NCBI GenBank assembly: GCA_965229355.1
Contig: OZ245869.1
Coordinates: forward strand, 4,030,001 to 4,094,000
Length of the DNA: 64,000 nt
From: GCA-2737725 sp965229355
GTDB lineage: Bacteria; Pseudomonadota; Alphaproteobacteria; Rhodospirillales; Rhodospirillaceae
Direction: 5' to 3'
Shown here: piece by piece, positions 34,728 to 43,813 of the stretch
Position numbering within the stretch: the stretch's first letter is position 1
Layout of the letters: each line of letters opens with the position of its first letter
Program-made: the position numbers and the translations under genes
Notes under the pieces: model-generated
What the model was told of the DNA's origin: nothing
Database searches by the model: none
The model's input: the letters and a program-made list of their open reading frames with translations, nothing else

Positions 34728-35296
34728 CGTATGGATCCTAAAAGGAGCCGCAAGCTCTGACGCAAATGATATGGGCCCGCGCTCGGGGTACATCCGCCCG
34801 AGACAGCATAAGGGCCCAACCAGCATGCATCAGGTCCAATCGCGGCGCCTTCATTCAATGAATGGCAACCCGCGTGGAAGCTTGCGGTTGACGGCACCCT
34901 TCGCGCGGGGATGCTGGCAAATTGTATGGATTTTCCCGGGACAGAGAGCGCTCTATAGGCGTGGGCTGTAAAAGCCGTCTTGCCGTGAATGAACGCAAAT
35001 CGCGCGATCGCGAAAAAATATGTGTGGGCGCTATATCTGCCTAAATGCCCATGAAGTCAAGCAATATACCGCAGCGCAAAAGGATAGCCGTACTTAACCC
35101 CCTGCATTTACATAGCTTTTTACGCGCAAAAGTCATGTTTGCAGACCGTCACTATCCACGCTTAATCATAATAAAGTCATGATATTGCCGACCATATCAA
35201 CCGCTTAGCGTTACACAGTTAGCGCTGTGTTGAGCGTGTTGAACACGCTAAAGAAAAACCAATCCGACAACATCCTGACGTGCAAAGCCCACAGAC
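34728..35296. other. Divergent control region between helicase and dmeF
   Basis: About 570 bases with no recognised gene. Part may be the long leader of the helicase mRNA, common for cold-responsive helicases. Near 35003-35012 is the palindrome CGCGATCGCG, and 35233-35249 holds a longer inverted repeat listed separately. Short open frames here have no recognisable content. Confidence 0.45.
35233..35249. promoter_or_regulatory. Palindrome upstream of dmeF
   Basis: Perfect arms AGCGTGTT/AACACGCT around a single G, 48 bases before the dmeF start. It could be a metal-regulator site or a leader hairpin. No regulator gene is adjacent. Confidence 0.45.
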
Positions 35297-36274
35297 ATGC
35301 ATACCGAAACCGTTTCTCGCCTCTCACACGATCATAGCTTTCGGCACACCGAACGCAGCAAAGCTGAAACCAAAACGTTGATCGTGGTCGCACTGACCAT
35401 CATCACCATGGTGGTCGAGATTGGCGCAGGCTTGATGTACGGCTCGATGGCGTTGTTGGCCGACGGCTTGCACATGGGCAGCCATGCGGCAGCGCTGATT
35501 ATCACCGCATTTGCATATTTCTATTCGCGCACCAAAGCGCTGGATGAGCGCTTCAGTTTTGGCACAGGCAAAGTGAATGCATTGGCTGGCTTTGCCAGCG
35601 CGCTGATTTTGGGCGGCACCGCGTTCTTCATGGTGTGGGAAAGCACGGCCCGTTTAATCACGCCACGCGAGATTGAATTTGATCAATCTATTTTGGTCGC
35701 CGTGGTGGGTTTGATTGTAAATGCCGTCTGCGCGGTGATCCTCAACCCGCCCCACTTAAATCAATCAGGTGCTCATCACGATCATGATCATGGACACTCA
35801 CACCATCACGGCCACGATCATGGCGGGCATGACCACGCCCATGGCCAAGATCACAATTTACGTGCGGCATACCTGCACATCATTGCCGACGCTGTGACAT
35901 CGGTGCTGGCCATCGCGGCACTGCTGGCTGGTAAGTATGCCGGTTGGTTGTGGTTAGACTCTGTAGTGGGCTTGTTGGGTGCCGCACTGATTTTGAAGTG
36001 GGCCTACGGCTTAATTCACGACACCAGCACCATTCTACTGGACCACCAAGCCCCTAAAGCGATGCGCGACGAAGTGTATGAAGCGATTGAAGAGAACAGC
36101 GAAGATCGGATTGCTGATTTGCACTTGTGGTACATCGCCCCTGCCACACTGGCTGGAACGGTCTCGATTGTAACGGATCATCCGCGCGCGCCCGAGCATT
36201 ATAAAGCGCTGATCGATCATCACGTTAAAATCGCGCACTTAACTGTAGAAGTGCACAAGTGCCCGCATCATTAA
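35297..36274 (+). CDS. dmeF: CDF-family Co(II)/Ni(II) efflux transporter DmeF
   Basis: A 325-residue cation diffusion facilitator exchanging divalent metal for protons. It has six predicted helices. Metal-site residues lie in ADGLHMGSHAAAL (TM2) and LHIIADAVTSV (TM5). A cytoplasmic loop of about 157-190 is packed with His and Asp (HHDHDHGHSHHHGHDHGGHD), and the C-terminal domain ends in HKCPHH. The HMxxH form in TM2 and the His-rich loop are those of DmeF rather than ZitB or FieF. The methyltransferase gene follows 17 bases later. Confidence 0.92.
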   Translation: MHTETVSRLSHDHSFRHTERSKAETKTLIVVALTIITMVVEIGAGLMYGSMALLADGLHMGSHAAALIITAFAYFYSRTKALDERFSFGTGKVNALAGFASALILGGTAFFMVWESTARLITPREIEFDQSILVAVVGLIVNAVCAVILNPPHLNQSGAHHDHDHGHSHHHGHDHGGHDHAHGQDHNLRAAYLHIIADAVTSVLAIAALLAGKYAGWLWLDSVVGLLGAALILKWAYGLIHDTSTILLDHQAPKAMRDEVYEAIEENSEDRIADLHLWYIAPATLAGTVSIVTDHPRAPEHYKALIDHHVKIAHLTVEVHKCPHH

Positions 36275-36291
36275 TGTAAAGGCGTCGCAGC

Positions 36292-36954
36292 ATGTCGCGT
36301 TCATCGATGGGTTTATCTGATACGTTGGCTGATTACGTGCGCCGTGTAGGTGCGCGTGAAGACAACGACTTCAAAAACCTGCGCGATGAAACACGGCCGC
36401 TTCCAGGGGCTGGCATGCAAATTGGGGCCGAGCAAGGCGCGTTCATGGGATTGCTGGTCGAGTTAATTGGCGCCAAAAAAGCGCTCGAGATTGGAACCTT
36501 CACAGGTTACAGCGCGATGGCTGTGGTGAAAGCAATGGGGCCCGAAGGTCGCCTCACCACCTTAGATATCAGCAAACACGACACCGACATCGCCCGTAAA
36601 CACTGGGAGAAAGCAGGCATCGCGAACCAAATTGACCTGCATTTAGCCCCCGCTCTGGAGAGTATCGAAAAACTAATCGCGCTTGGTGAAAGCGGCACCT
36701 ATGACTTCGCCTTCATTGATGCCGATAAAGGCAATTACGATGGTTATTACGAAGGCGCGCTTCAGCTGGTGCGTACAGGCGGCTTAATTGCCATTGATAA
36801 CGTACTGTGGGGTGGCGCTGTGATTGACGTTACAGACCAGAGCAGAGACACGGTTTCAATCCGCGCATTGAATGAAAAGATTGCACGCGATGAACGCGTG
36901 ACAGTTTCGCTTGTGCCGATTGGTGACGGCGTGACGTTAGCCAGAAAGCGCTAA
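36292..36954 (+). CDS. Class I SAM-dependent O-methyltransferase (CCoAMT-like)
   Basis: A 220-residue methyltransferase of the caffeoyl-CoA/catechol type: ALEIGTFTGYSAMAV SAM-binding motif (about 64-78), TLDIS, FAFIDADKGNYDGYYE metal-binding block, IDNVLWGGAV and the ending VTVSLVPIGDGVTLARK. The FIDADK and DNVLW residues hold a divalent cation in this family. The physiological acceptor is unknown. It may be co-transcribed with dmeF. Confidence 0.9.
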   Translation: MSRSSMGLSDTLADYVRRVGAREDNDFKNLRDETRPLPGAGMQIGAEQGAFMGLLVELIGAKKALEIGTFTGYSAMAVVKAMGPEGRLTTLDISKHDTDIARKHWEKAGIANQIDLHLAPALESIEKLIALGESGTYDFAFIDADKGNYDGYYEGALQLVRTGGLIAIDNVLWGGAVIDVTDQSRDTVSIRALNEKIARDERVTVSLVPIGDGVTLARKR

Positions 36955-36955
36955 A

Positions 36956-37459
36956 TTATTGTTTGAAGATCGCGTGGGTGACCTTGTCGCCCACCTGGAT
37001 GCCGTATTGTTTGGCCGCGCCGCCCTTTAATTCCAGCACCGCGTAAACAGCCACATAAGAACTCACGCCCTGTTCGTTATGGGGCACGGTGTTCTCAGCA
37101 ATGCTGCGCACAGAGCCATCAGCCGCAATAAAAATCATATCCAGTGGAATGAAGGTGTTGCGCATCCAGAAACTGACGACGGCGCTGCGTTTCATATCGA
37201 ACAACATGCCCTTGTCGGCGGCAAGTTCACTGCGGTGCATCAGGCCGGTTGAGCGTTTCTGATCGGTGTCAGCCACTTCGACTTGAAAGTTAAACGTGCC
37301 CTTGGCTGTCGTGATGCTCATCGGCGTGAACGGCAGCGACTGCGCCTTGGCGGGGTCTAACGGCTCGTGCGGTCGTAAAAACTGCGCGCGCGCATCAGTC
37401 GAGAGCAAGTACGCACAGAGTGCTAACGCGGACAGAAAAAAGCGGCGGGCGATCATCAT
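36956..37459 (-). CDS. Exported DUF192 protein
   Basis: A 167-residue protein with an N-terminal signal sequence (RRFFLSALALCAYLLSTDARA) and a DUF192 domain: VEVADTDQKRSTGLMHRSEL, GMLFDMKRSAVVSFWMRNTFIPLDMIFI and ELKGGAAKQYGIQVGDKV. The domain is a small beta barrel with no known activity. It begins 14 bases after the end of nhaB on the same strand. Confidence 0.88.
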   Translation of the reverse strand: MMIARRFFLSALALCAYLLSTDARAQFLRPHEPLDPAKAQSLPFTPMSITTAKGTFNFQVEVADTDQKRSTGLMHRSELAADKGMLFDMKRSAVVSFWMRNTFIPLDMIFIAADGSVRSIAENTVPHNEQGVSSYVAVYAVLELKGGAAKQYGIQVGDKVTHAIFKQ

Positions 37460-37473
37460 GTGCGTGTACTCAA

Positions 37474-38988
37474 TTAGAGCCAGTAATGAACGGCGATGTA
37501 GCCCATTGTGGACATGGTGATGGTATAGGGCAATGCCATCCAGAACATTTGTCCGTAACCAAGGCGGATTAATGGCGCCAAGGACGACGTTAATAAGAAC
37601 AAAAAGGCCGCCTGCCCGTTCGGTGTCGCCACACTAGGAATGTTGGTGCCGGTGTTAATGGCGACCGCCAGCAGATCAAACTGCGCCCGGTCAATTTGCG
37701 CCGCTTCGAATGCTTCACGCGTAGCGCTGATGTAAACCGTCGCCACAAACACGTTATCGCTGATCGCTGACAGCACCCCGTTTGCCACATACATGAACAG
37801 CAACTGATGGCGGCCATCTTGAGCCAGAACCAAGTCAATTACTGGCTTGAATAAATGCTGCTCGTGAATCACGGCCACGATGGCAAAGAACACCACCAGC
37901 AATGCGGTAAACGGCAGCGCTTCCTCGAATGCCGGGCCAATGCGCTTTTCTTCAACAACGCCGGTAAAGGCTGTCGTGAACACGATAATGCTAAGGCCAA
38001 TCAAGCCCACTTCCGCGATGTGAAAGCCAAGGCCACACACCAAAAACACGGCGGCGATTCCCTGAAACACCAGACGCATTGTTTTGGCTTTGTCGTGATT
38101 GGCGCTTTGCTCAATGTCGTGAACCGCGATGATCTGCCTGATCGACAGCGGCATGGTTGCGCCAAAGCCAAACACTTTGAACTGCTCGACCAGCCCGCAT
38201 GTGATCAAACCCGTCACTAAAACAGGCATGGAAACGGGTGACACGTGATGAAAGAACTCGATGAAGTTCCAGTTCATCACCTTGCCGATCAGCAAGTTCT
38301 GCGGCTCGCCCACTAGCGTGCTCACGCCGCCCAAAGCCGTGCCCACAGCGGCGTGCATCACAATCGAGCGCAAGAAGGCGCGAAATTGTTCGAGGTCAGC
38401 ACGCTGACGTTCGGCACGTCCTGCATCCCCATCTTCACCGAGGGATGACGCAGCTTCGTGATAAACACCATACAGGCCCGTGGCGACCGTAATCACCACC
38501 GCAATCACGGTCAGCGCATCTAAAAAAGCAGACAGTACTGCACCAGCGCAGCTGAACAGCAGCGACAGTACGATTTTGTTTTTCACTACGATAAACAGCT
38601 TCGTGAACACGAACGTGAGAAGTTCGCGCATGAAGAAAATGCCCGCCACCATGAACATCAGCAGCAGAAGCACCGGGAAGTTCAGTTCCACTTCCTTGTA
38701 AACTGTTTCTGGCGACGCCATGCCGAGCACAATGGCTTCTAGCGCCAGCAATCCGCCCGGCTGTAATGGGTAGCATTTCAACGCCATGGCCAGCGTGAAG
38801 ATGAATTCAGCCAGCAGTAACCAACCCGCAATGAACGGGCCCAACGTGAACAACACCAGCGGGTTCAGAACCAGAAAACCTAGGATGGCAAGCTTGTACC
38901 AATCAGGCGCACTGCCCAGAAAGGCATCAGTAAACGCACGCGGATAGGACTGCGCATGAGAAACAGTTGGCGGCGCTGATTGGCTCAT
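37474..38988 (-). CDS. nhaB: Na+/H+ antiporter NhaB
   Basis: A 504-residue, many-helix membrane protein that exchanges sodium for protons. The NhaB signature stretches are FLGSAPDWYKLAILGFLVLNP, PGGLLALEAIVLGMASPETVY, FSCAGAVLSAFLDALTVIAVVI and GGVSTLVGEPQNLLIG, with ATPNGQAAFLFLLTSSLAPLIRLGYGQM at the end. The Asp in AFLDALTV is one of the conserved charged residues. The length is normal. Confidence 0.94.
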   Translation of the reverse strand: MSQSAPPTVSHAQSYPRAFTDAFLGSAPDWYKLAILGFLVLNPLVLFTLGPFIAGWLLLAEFIFTLAMALKCYPLQPGGLLALEAIVLGMASPETVYKEVELNFPVLLLLMFMVAGIFFMRELLTFVFTKLFIVVKNKIVLSLLFSCAGAVLSAFLDALTVIAVVITVATGLYGVYHEAASSLGEDGDAGRAERQRADLEQFRAFLRSIVMHAAVGTALGGVSTLVGEPQNLLIGKVMNWNFIEFFHHVSPVSMPVLVTGLITCGLVEQFKVFGFGATMPLSIRQIIAVHDIEQSANHDKAKTMRLVFQGIAAVFLVCGLGFHIAEVGLIGLSIIVFTTAFTGVVEEKRIGPAFEEALPFTALLVVFFAIVAVIHEQHLFKPVIDLVLAQDGRHQLLFMYVANGVLSAISDNVFVATVYISATREAFEAAQIDRAQFDLLAVAINTGTNIPSVATPNGQAAFLFLLTSSLAPLIRLGYGQMFWMALPYTITMSTMGYIAVHYWL

Positions 38989-39125
38989 TATTCATCTCCC
39001 GTGCTTCACCTGAATTTTGGTAGCAACTGAGGGAGAGGCGCGCAATCAAAACCGGATGCGCACGATGCGCGATTCAACCAGCGTATTAATAAGTCACATC
39101 ACAAAAAATAGTGTCGCGAATGTGA

Positions 39126-39719
39126 TCAGCCCACCCGCTTCGGCGACCATGTCGTCACGTTCACGGCTTTACCTTCGGCATTGCGCGCGACCTTGGGGCG
39201 TACCACACGCTCAACACTTGGTGCATCGAAGCCACCGTTGTTGGCTTGGCCTTCAAACTTCGAGGGCTCGGCACTTTTCCGGCGCACCAATCCCTGATCA
39301 CCATAAAATGCCACCATCGACGCGAACGGAATTTCCGTCATCGGCCCTGCTTCAAAGGCATCAGTGTACGGCGGATGGCGTTTGATCAGCTTGGTCAGCC
39401 GGTCGGTCGACAGCGCGCCGAACTGACGCCAAATTGAATCCATCAGGTGCGCTGGCTTTTCTTCCACCGGCGATAAATCGACCAGTGGTTTGCCGCGCGA
39501 GAAGGCCCGGTACAGCGTCGGCTCAATCGGCCCACTTTCAAGCGCAACAAAGGTCGCAGGCATCAACTTCATGCCGCTATGCGCCACGCCGTAATAGCCT
39601 TGCGCAAGGAACAGCAACAATTGCAGCTTTTGTGGTTGCAATGTTTCGCCGTCAGTCAACGCCCGGTCTAAAAACCAGAACGCTGCTTCGAACCCAGATT
39701 CGACAGCCGTCGGCATCAT
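39126..39719 (-). CDS. Panacea/DUF4065 (SocA-like) domain protein
   Basis: A 197-residue protein with one Panacea domain: LQPQKLQLLLFLAQGYYGVAHS, ATFVALESGPIEPTLYRAF and the later PYTDAFEAGPMTEIPFASMVAFY. This domain is the antitoxin and adaptor module of systems such as SocA/SocB in Caulobacter. No toxin-like gene is adjacent: nhaB is 137 bases downstream and the upstream side is a short divergent region before the YdbH-like gene. A role outside toxin-antitoxin function is therefore possible. Confidence 0.8.
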   Translation of the reverse strand: MMPTAVESGFEAAFWFLDRALTDGETLQPQKLQLLLFLAQGYYGVAHSGMKLMPATFVALESGPIEPTLYRAFSRGKPLVDLSPVEEKPAHLMDSIWRQFGALSTDRLTKLIKRHPPYTDAFEAGPMTEIPFASMVAFYGDQGLVRRKSAEPSKFEGQANNGGFDAPSVERVVRPKVARNAEGKAVNVTTWSPKRVG

Positions 39720-39892
39720 TGGCTAAACTTGCCTCAAGTGAAAACGTTAACCATTTCAACGTGCGCGCGGCACGCCACCGTTATAGCGCAACATTTCATA
39801 TCTGTGATGTGTTGCCAAAATCTTGAAGCGCCACCCCGCTGTCCTCAATTTTGCCTTACACCACCTTCACGATACCAGGATGATAATGTTTC

Positions 39893-42661
39893 ATGAGTTC
39901 ACTTAAGCCCACCCGCACCATGCCAACACCGCGAGACTGGGCCCGGACCATTACCAAAAGCCTGTTATGGACCCTGGCCGTCGTGTTGCTGCTGGTGGGC
40001 TTGGCGGCTGTCTTCATTAAACCCATCGCGCAGTCGGTGGTGGTGAACGCGCTTGATCGGCGCGGGCTTGGCCCGGTCACGCTTGAGATCACCAAGCTGG
40101 GCTTTGATGGTATCAGCATACGCAACGTGTCGGCGCTGGATGGTGCGGTTAAGCTGGCGGAAGCTGACGTCACATTTTCGATCAACGCGTTGCGCGACGA
40201 AAAGCGCATTGATGCCGTACGCATCGATGGCTTGCAGGGGAAACTGGTGTGGACCGCCGACGGGCACATTACAGCAGGCACGCTGCAAGTGTACCCACGT
40301 CCCGCGTTTACTGAGCCCGCAGCGCCTGCCCCTGTTGCAACACCTGAGAAAAACGGCAATGCACCACCAGAACCCCAGTGGAACGTGCGCTCAGTCGTAG
40401 TAGGCAATTCGCAGTTCATCCTGACCCTGCCCGAGAATGAAATCGCGACCACCTTGAACGCCACCTATGTTCAGGATGATGTGAATGGCCGCGCGTTTGA
40501 TGCCACGCTGAATAGCGCTGGGAATGATGTCACCGCCACGGCAGCTTTAAGTGTCGTGCAAGCCGGCGATAAACCAGCCCAAGGTTCGGGAACGCTGACC
40601 TACAAACTCGCCAACCTGAACCTGCCGATGATCGCCAACGGCCTGACGGGGGATGGCAATATCTCGGTGTCGTTTGATGCCGATGGCGCGCGCACCCAAG
40701 ATAGCCGCGGCGATTTAGCGCTGACGTTTCCCGCACCACCCGCAGCGTTGGCCGCGGTGGGCGTAAAGCCTGACGCCCCAGTTCGGATCGCCTTAGAGGG
40801 CAATAATAGTCGACTATTTAATTTCACTCTGGACCGGACCAAACCCACGCCCACCGCCAACATTGATGGCACCCTGAGCCTGAAAACGGGATCTGTTGAT
40901 CTTAAATCCGAGATCAAGGGCTGGTCAGATGTGCCTGTGGGCGGGGCAATTCCGCAGGATTTCCATATCGAGCGATTGAATTTGACCGGCAAGGGGTTGG
41001 TTTTCGGCGGCGGTACAGGTGAAGCGTTCATCGCCATCACAGATTTGAAGGGCCCCATTGCTGTGGCCGAAGGCCGTATGGCCGGGCGCATCACCGCCCA
41101 AAAGCTCGACCTGGCCGAGAAGGCTGAAGCCAGCTTTAGCTCGGCCATGCGTCTGGATGGTACCGCCCTGTCGTTCGATGTATCGGAAGCTTTCGCCGAG
41201 GCCACCAATCTGAAACTGGGCAGTGCGACCGCCGCTGGGGTCAGCCGGGTCACGCTGATCGAAAAGCCCAACACCGGGCCTGCCCCAGTGCAGCAAGTGA
41301 ACCTGGTTTTAGGGTCCAGCCCGACCCTTGCAGTGGACATGCAAATGGCCGGGGCCATGCCCAAAATTCTCACCAGCCCTGATGCCAAACCGGCGGTGTT
41401 GACCCTGCCGCACATCACGCTCTCGGGCTACATCAGCCAGCTCGCAAATGGCACGCGCACAGGGGCCATAAAACTGGCCACCAAAGAGGGCCGCTTGACC
41501 CATGGCTTTGCCCACCTGGGTGACATTACAGCCGACCTTGGGATCGATGGAAAAAAGATCGCGGGCCCCGTCTCGTGGGTGCTGCTGGAAACCCCTGATC
41601 CGACACGTCCGAGTGGCTTGGATCGACGTGGCGCAAACTTTAAGTCAAACCTTACAATTGATTCCGAATCAATTGAATTTAAAGGAAATATTTTATCCCA
41701 AAACAACGTCGACGTGGGCGACTATAGCTTCACCCAAACCAGCAATCAGTCGCCTGTTATCACGCTGAATATCCCCGTCCGCACCTGGGCGGCGGACCCA
41801 TCCTTCATCGAGGTTTTTGGGCCAATCGCGGGACTAACGAACACCACCGGAACCTTCGGGATGGACATGCGGGCCACCCCCTCAAAAGGCGGCTACAGCG
41901 GCACCCTGAAACTGGCCTTCGCTGACTTCGGTTTCACGCTTGGTTCGATGGTCGTGAAAGACCTCAATAGCGTCATTGCCCTGAACCAAATTTGGCCGGC
42001 CAAAGCAGCCGTGCCCCAGCGCGTGTCGTTCGGGCAAATGGTGGCGGGCGTACCCTTCCAAAATGGCGACTTCACCATCGCCCTGAATGGCGACAACACG
42101 GCCAAAGTCTCACAGGCTGCCATGAAGCTGGCCGGGGGAGCCGTAACAGGGTCTGACTTCGTCGTGCCCCTAGATGGCGGCAACCGGTCGTTCGTCATGA
42201 ACGTCTCGAACGTTGACCTGGAAGGTCTGGTCAAAGCCTTCACCACCGATGGGCTGACGGCCACCGGCAAGCTCTCAGGCTCGCTTCCATTACGCTTACA
42301 AAATAGCCGACTATATATTGATAAGGCCCAGATGGTCGGAAAGGACGGCACGATCAATTATCGCCCCACACAAGCGCCTGCGGCCCTATCCCAAGGTGGC
42401 GGCACGATCCTTCTGCAGGCGTTAGAGAACTTCCAGTTCAGCGAAGTGACCGCCAACATCAACGGCGACGTGACGAAGGACTTAGGCGTTGGCCTGACTT
42501 TGAAGGGCAAGAACCCAAGCCTGTACGGCGGCTACCCCATCGAGTTCAACTTAAGCCTGGATGGCCCGCTCAATCAGTTGGTGCGTGAGGGCTTGTCGGG
42601 CTACCGCATCCCGGAAGACATCAAGCAGCGCCTGACACAGCAAGGCATCAAAGCGCCCTAG
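39893..42661 (+). CDS. YdbH/AsmA-like envelope protein
   Basis: A 922-residue protein with one N-terminal membrane anchor (about 22-42, LLWTLAVVLLLVGLAAVFI) and a long beta-rich periplasmic region. The C-terminal part (QNGDFTIALNGDNTAKVSQ, KLSGSLPLRLQNSRLYIDKAQM, GQ/GG-rich ILLQALENFQFSEVTANINGDVTKDLGVGLTLKGKNPSLYGGYPIEFNL) matches the YdbH family. YdbH is one of the AsmA-like proteins thought to form hydrophobic grooves that carry phospholipid to the outer membrane. The usual partners YnbE and YdbL are not adjacent; a lipoprotein follows instead. Confidence 0.8.
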   Translation: MSSLKPTRTMPTPRDWARTITKSLLWTLAVVLLLVGLAAVFIKPIAQSVVVNALDRRGLGPVTLEITKLGFDGISIRNVSALDGAVKLAEADVTFSINALRDEKRIDAVRIDGLQGKLVWTADGHITAGTLQVYPRPAFTEPAAPAPVATPEKNGNAPPEPQWNVRSVVVGNSQFILTLPENEIATTLNATYVQDDVNGRAFDATLNSAGNDVTATAALSVVQAGDKPAQGSGTLTYKLANLNLPMIANGLTGDGNISVSFDADGARTQDSRGDLALTFPAPPAALAAVGVKPDAPVRIALEGNNSRLFNFTLDRTKPTPTANIDGTLSLKTGSVDLKSEIKGWSDVPVGGAIPQDFHIERLNLTGKGLVFGGGTGEAFIAITDLKGPIAVAEGRMAGRITAQKLDLAEKAEASFSSAMRLDGTALSFDVSEAFAEATNLKLGSATAAGVSRVTLIEKPNTGPAPVQQVNLVLGSSPTLAVDMQMAGAMPKILTSPDAKPAVLTLPHITLSGYISQLANGTRTGAIKLATKEGRLTHGFAHLGDITADLGIDGKKIAGPVSWVLLETPDPTRPSGLDRRGANFKSNLTIDSESIEFKGNILSQNNVDVGDYSFTQTSNQSPVITLNIPVRTWAADPSFIEVFGPIAGLTNTTGTFGMDMRATPSKGGYSGTLKLAFADFGFTLGSMVVKDLNSVIALNQIWPAKAAVPQRVSFGQMVAGVPFQNGDFTIALNGDNTAKVSQAAMKLAGGAVTGSDFVVPLDGGNRSFVMNVSNVDLEGLVKAFTTDGLTATGKLSGSLPLRLQNSRLYIDKAQMVGKDGTINYRPTQAPAALSQGGGTILLQALENFQFSEVTANINGDVTKDLGVGLTLKGKNPSLYGGYPIEFNLSLDGPLNQLVREGLSGYRIPEDIKQRLTQQGIKAP

Positions 42662-42763
42662 CCCAAACGCGCCCCTCGCCTTTTGTGTAACAGATTTGCT
42701 AAAGCTTCCTTGGGTTTGGCCCCCTCGTTTTCACTCGGGTGGGGTTTGGGGAGTTTACCGTCT

Positions 42764-43813
42764 ATGCGTTCGTCGATCCGTTTTGCCACGCTCGCTGCTG
42801 TGGCCGCCTTGCTGTCGGCCTGCGCGCCGTTAGGCCCGCGCACCATTCAGGTCAGCCGCCCGCTCTACAACGAAGCGGTTCAGCAAACCGAAGCACAACA
42901 GCTGCTGCTCAACATTGTGCGTCAACGCTACAACGACCCCATCATGTTCCTGGATGTGACCAGCATTTCCTCAGGCGCCAGCCGCTCGGTCAACGCCGCC
43001 GTCACGCCTAAAGTCATCCCCCAAGGCGGACGCGATGAATATGTTGGCAGCGTGGGTGCAACCTATAGCGAAACACCGATCATTTTCTACGCGCCCAACA
43101 ACGGCGAAAAGTTCGTGCGCCAAATGCTCAGCCCGCTTGATCTGCGCACCCTCACCCTCGTCCTCCAATCGGGCTGGAGCATTGAACGCGTGCTGATGCT
43201 GACGGGAACGGAAGTGAACGGGTTACGCAACCTACCGCCGTCGGACACCGGTGGCACACAGTATCGCGACATGTCGATTGCCTTGCGTGATCTGCAGCGA
43301 CGTGGCGAATTAAGCGTCGGTGTTACACCCGGCGCGACGAAGGAGGCACAGCCCAACGTGGTTCTGGTCTTCACCCCCGAAGCCCGCAATCTTCCCTCGT
43401 ACCAAACCGTCTGCAAAATCTTGAGTGTTCCCTGTGACGGTGGCCTGATCCCTTTACGTCAAGGTTTGGGCATCGCTGGCGGCAATAATGGCGCGAACAT
43501 CGCCACCCGCTCTCTGTTCTCGGCCATGTACTATCTATCACAAAGCGTAGATGTGCCAGAAACCGATATTGCTAGCGGTACCGTCGACAGCCTCCGGAAT
43601 GATGTGGTGCCTGACCGTATTTTCAATGTTCGTTCGTCTGCCGCAGAACCGACGAAAGCCGCAGTGAAGGTGTTCTATCGCGGCGCATGGTTTTACGTGG
43701 CCGATGACGACATTGGCTCGAAAACCACGTTTTCACTGATGAGCATGCTGGTTACCCTGCAAGCGGGCGACACCACCAAGATTACGCCGTTGGTGTCTCT
43801 TCCTGGTTCGTAG
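42764..43813 (+). CDS. Conserved lipoprotein of unknown function
   Basis: A 349-residue lipoprotein with a signal peptide and lipobox MRSSIRFATLAAVAALLSAC (lipid-modified Cys20). The mature start TIQVSRPLYNEAVQQTEAQQLLLNIVRQRYNDPIMFLDVTSI resembles proteins seen in many proteobacteria without known function. A later stretch, FNVRSSAAEPTKAAVKVFYRGAWFYVADDDI, looks like a compact domain. ATG 42764 begins the signal peptide, with GGGAG upstream. It may form an operon with the YdbH-like gene 102 bases before. Its last 32 bases overlap the convergent kinase gene. Confidence 0.8.
   Translation: MRSSIRFATLAAVAALLSACAPLGPRTIQVSRPLYNEAVQQTEAQQLLLNIVRQRYNDPIMFLDVTSISSGASRSVNAAVTPKVIPQGGRDEYVGSVGATYSETPIIFYAPNNGEKFVRQMLSPLDLRTLTLVLQSGWSIERVLMLTGTEVNGLRNLPPSDTGGTQYRDMSIALRDLQRRGELSVGVTPGATKEAQPNVVLVFTPEARNLPSYQTVCKILSVPCDGGLIPLRQGLGIAGGNNGANIATRSLFSAMYYLSQSVDVPETDIASGTVDSLRNDVVPDRIFNVRSSAAEPTKAAVKVFYRGAWFYVADDDIGSKTTFSLMSMLVTLQAGDTTKITPLVSLPGS

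Noticed and set aside
40600..41418. 272-codon open frame antisense to the YdbH-like gene
   Set aside because: No recognisable domain or start context, and the plus-strand protein is continuous and convincing through this stretch.
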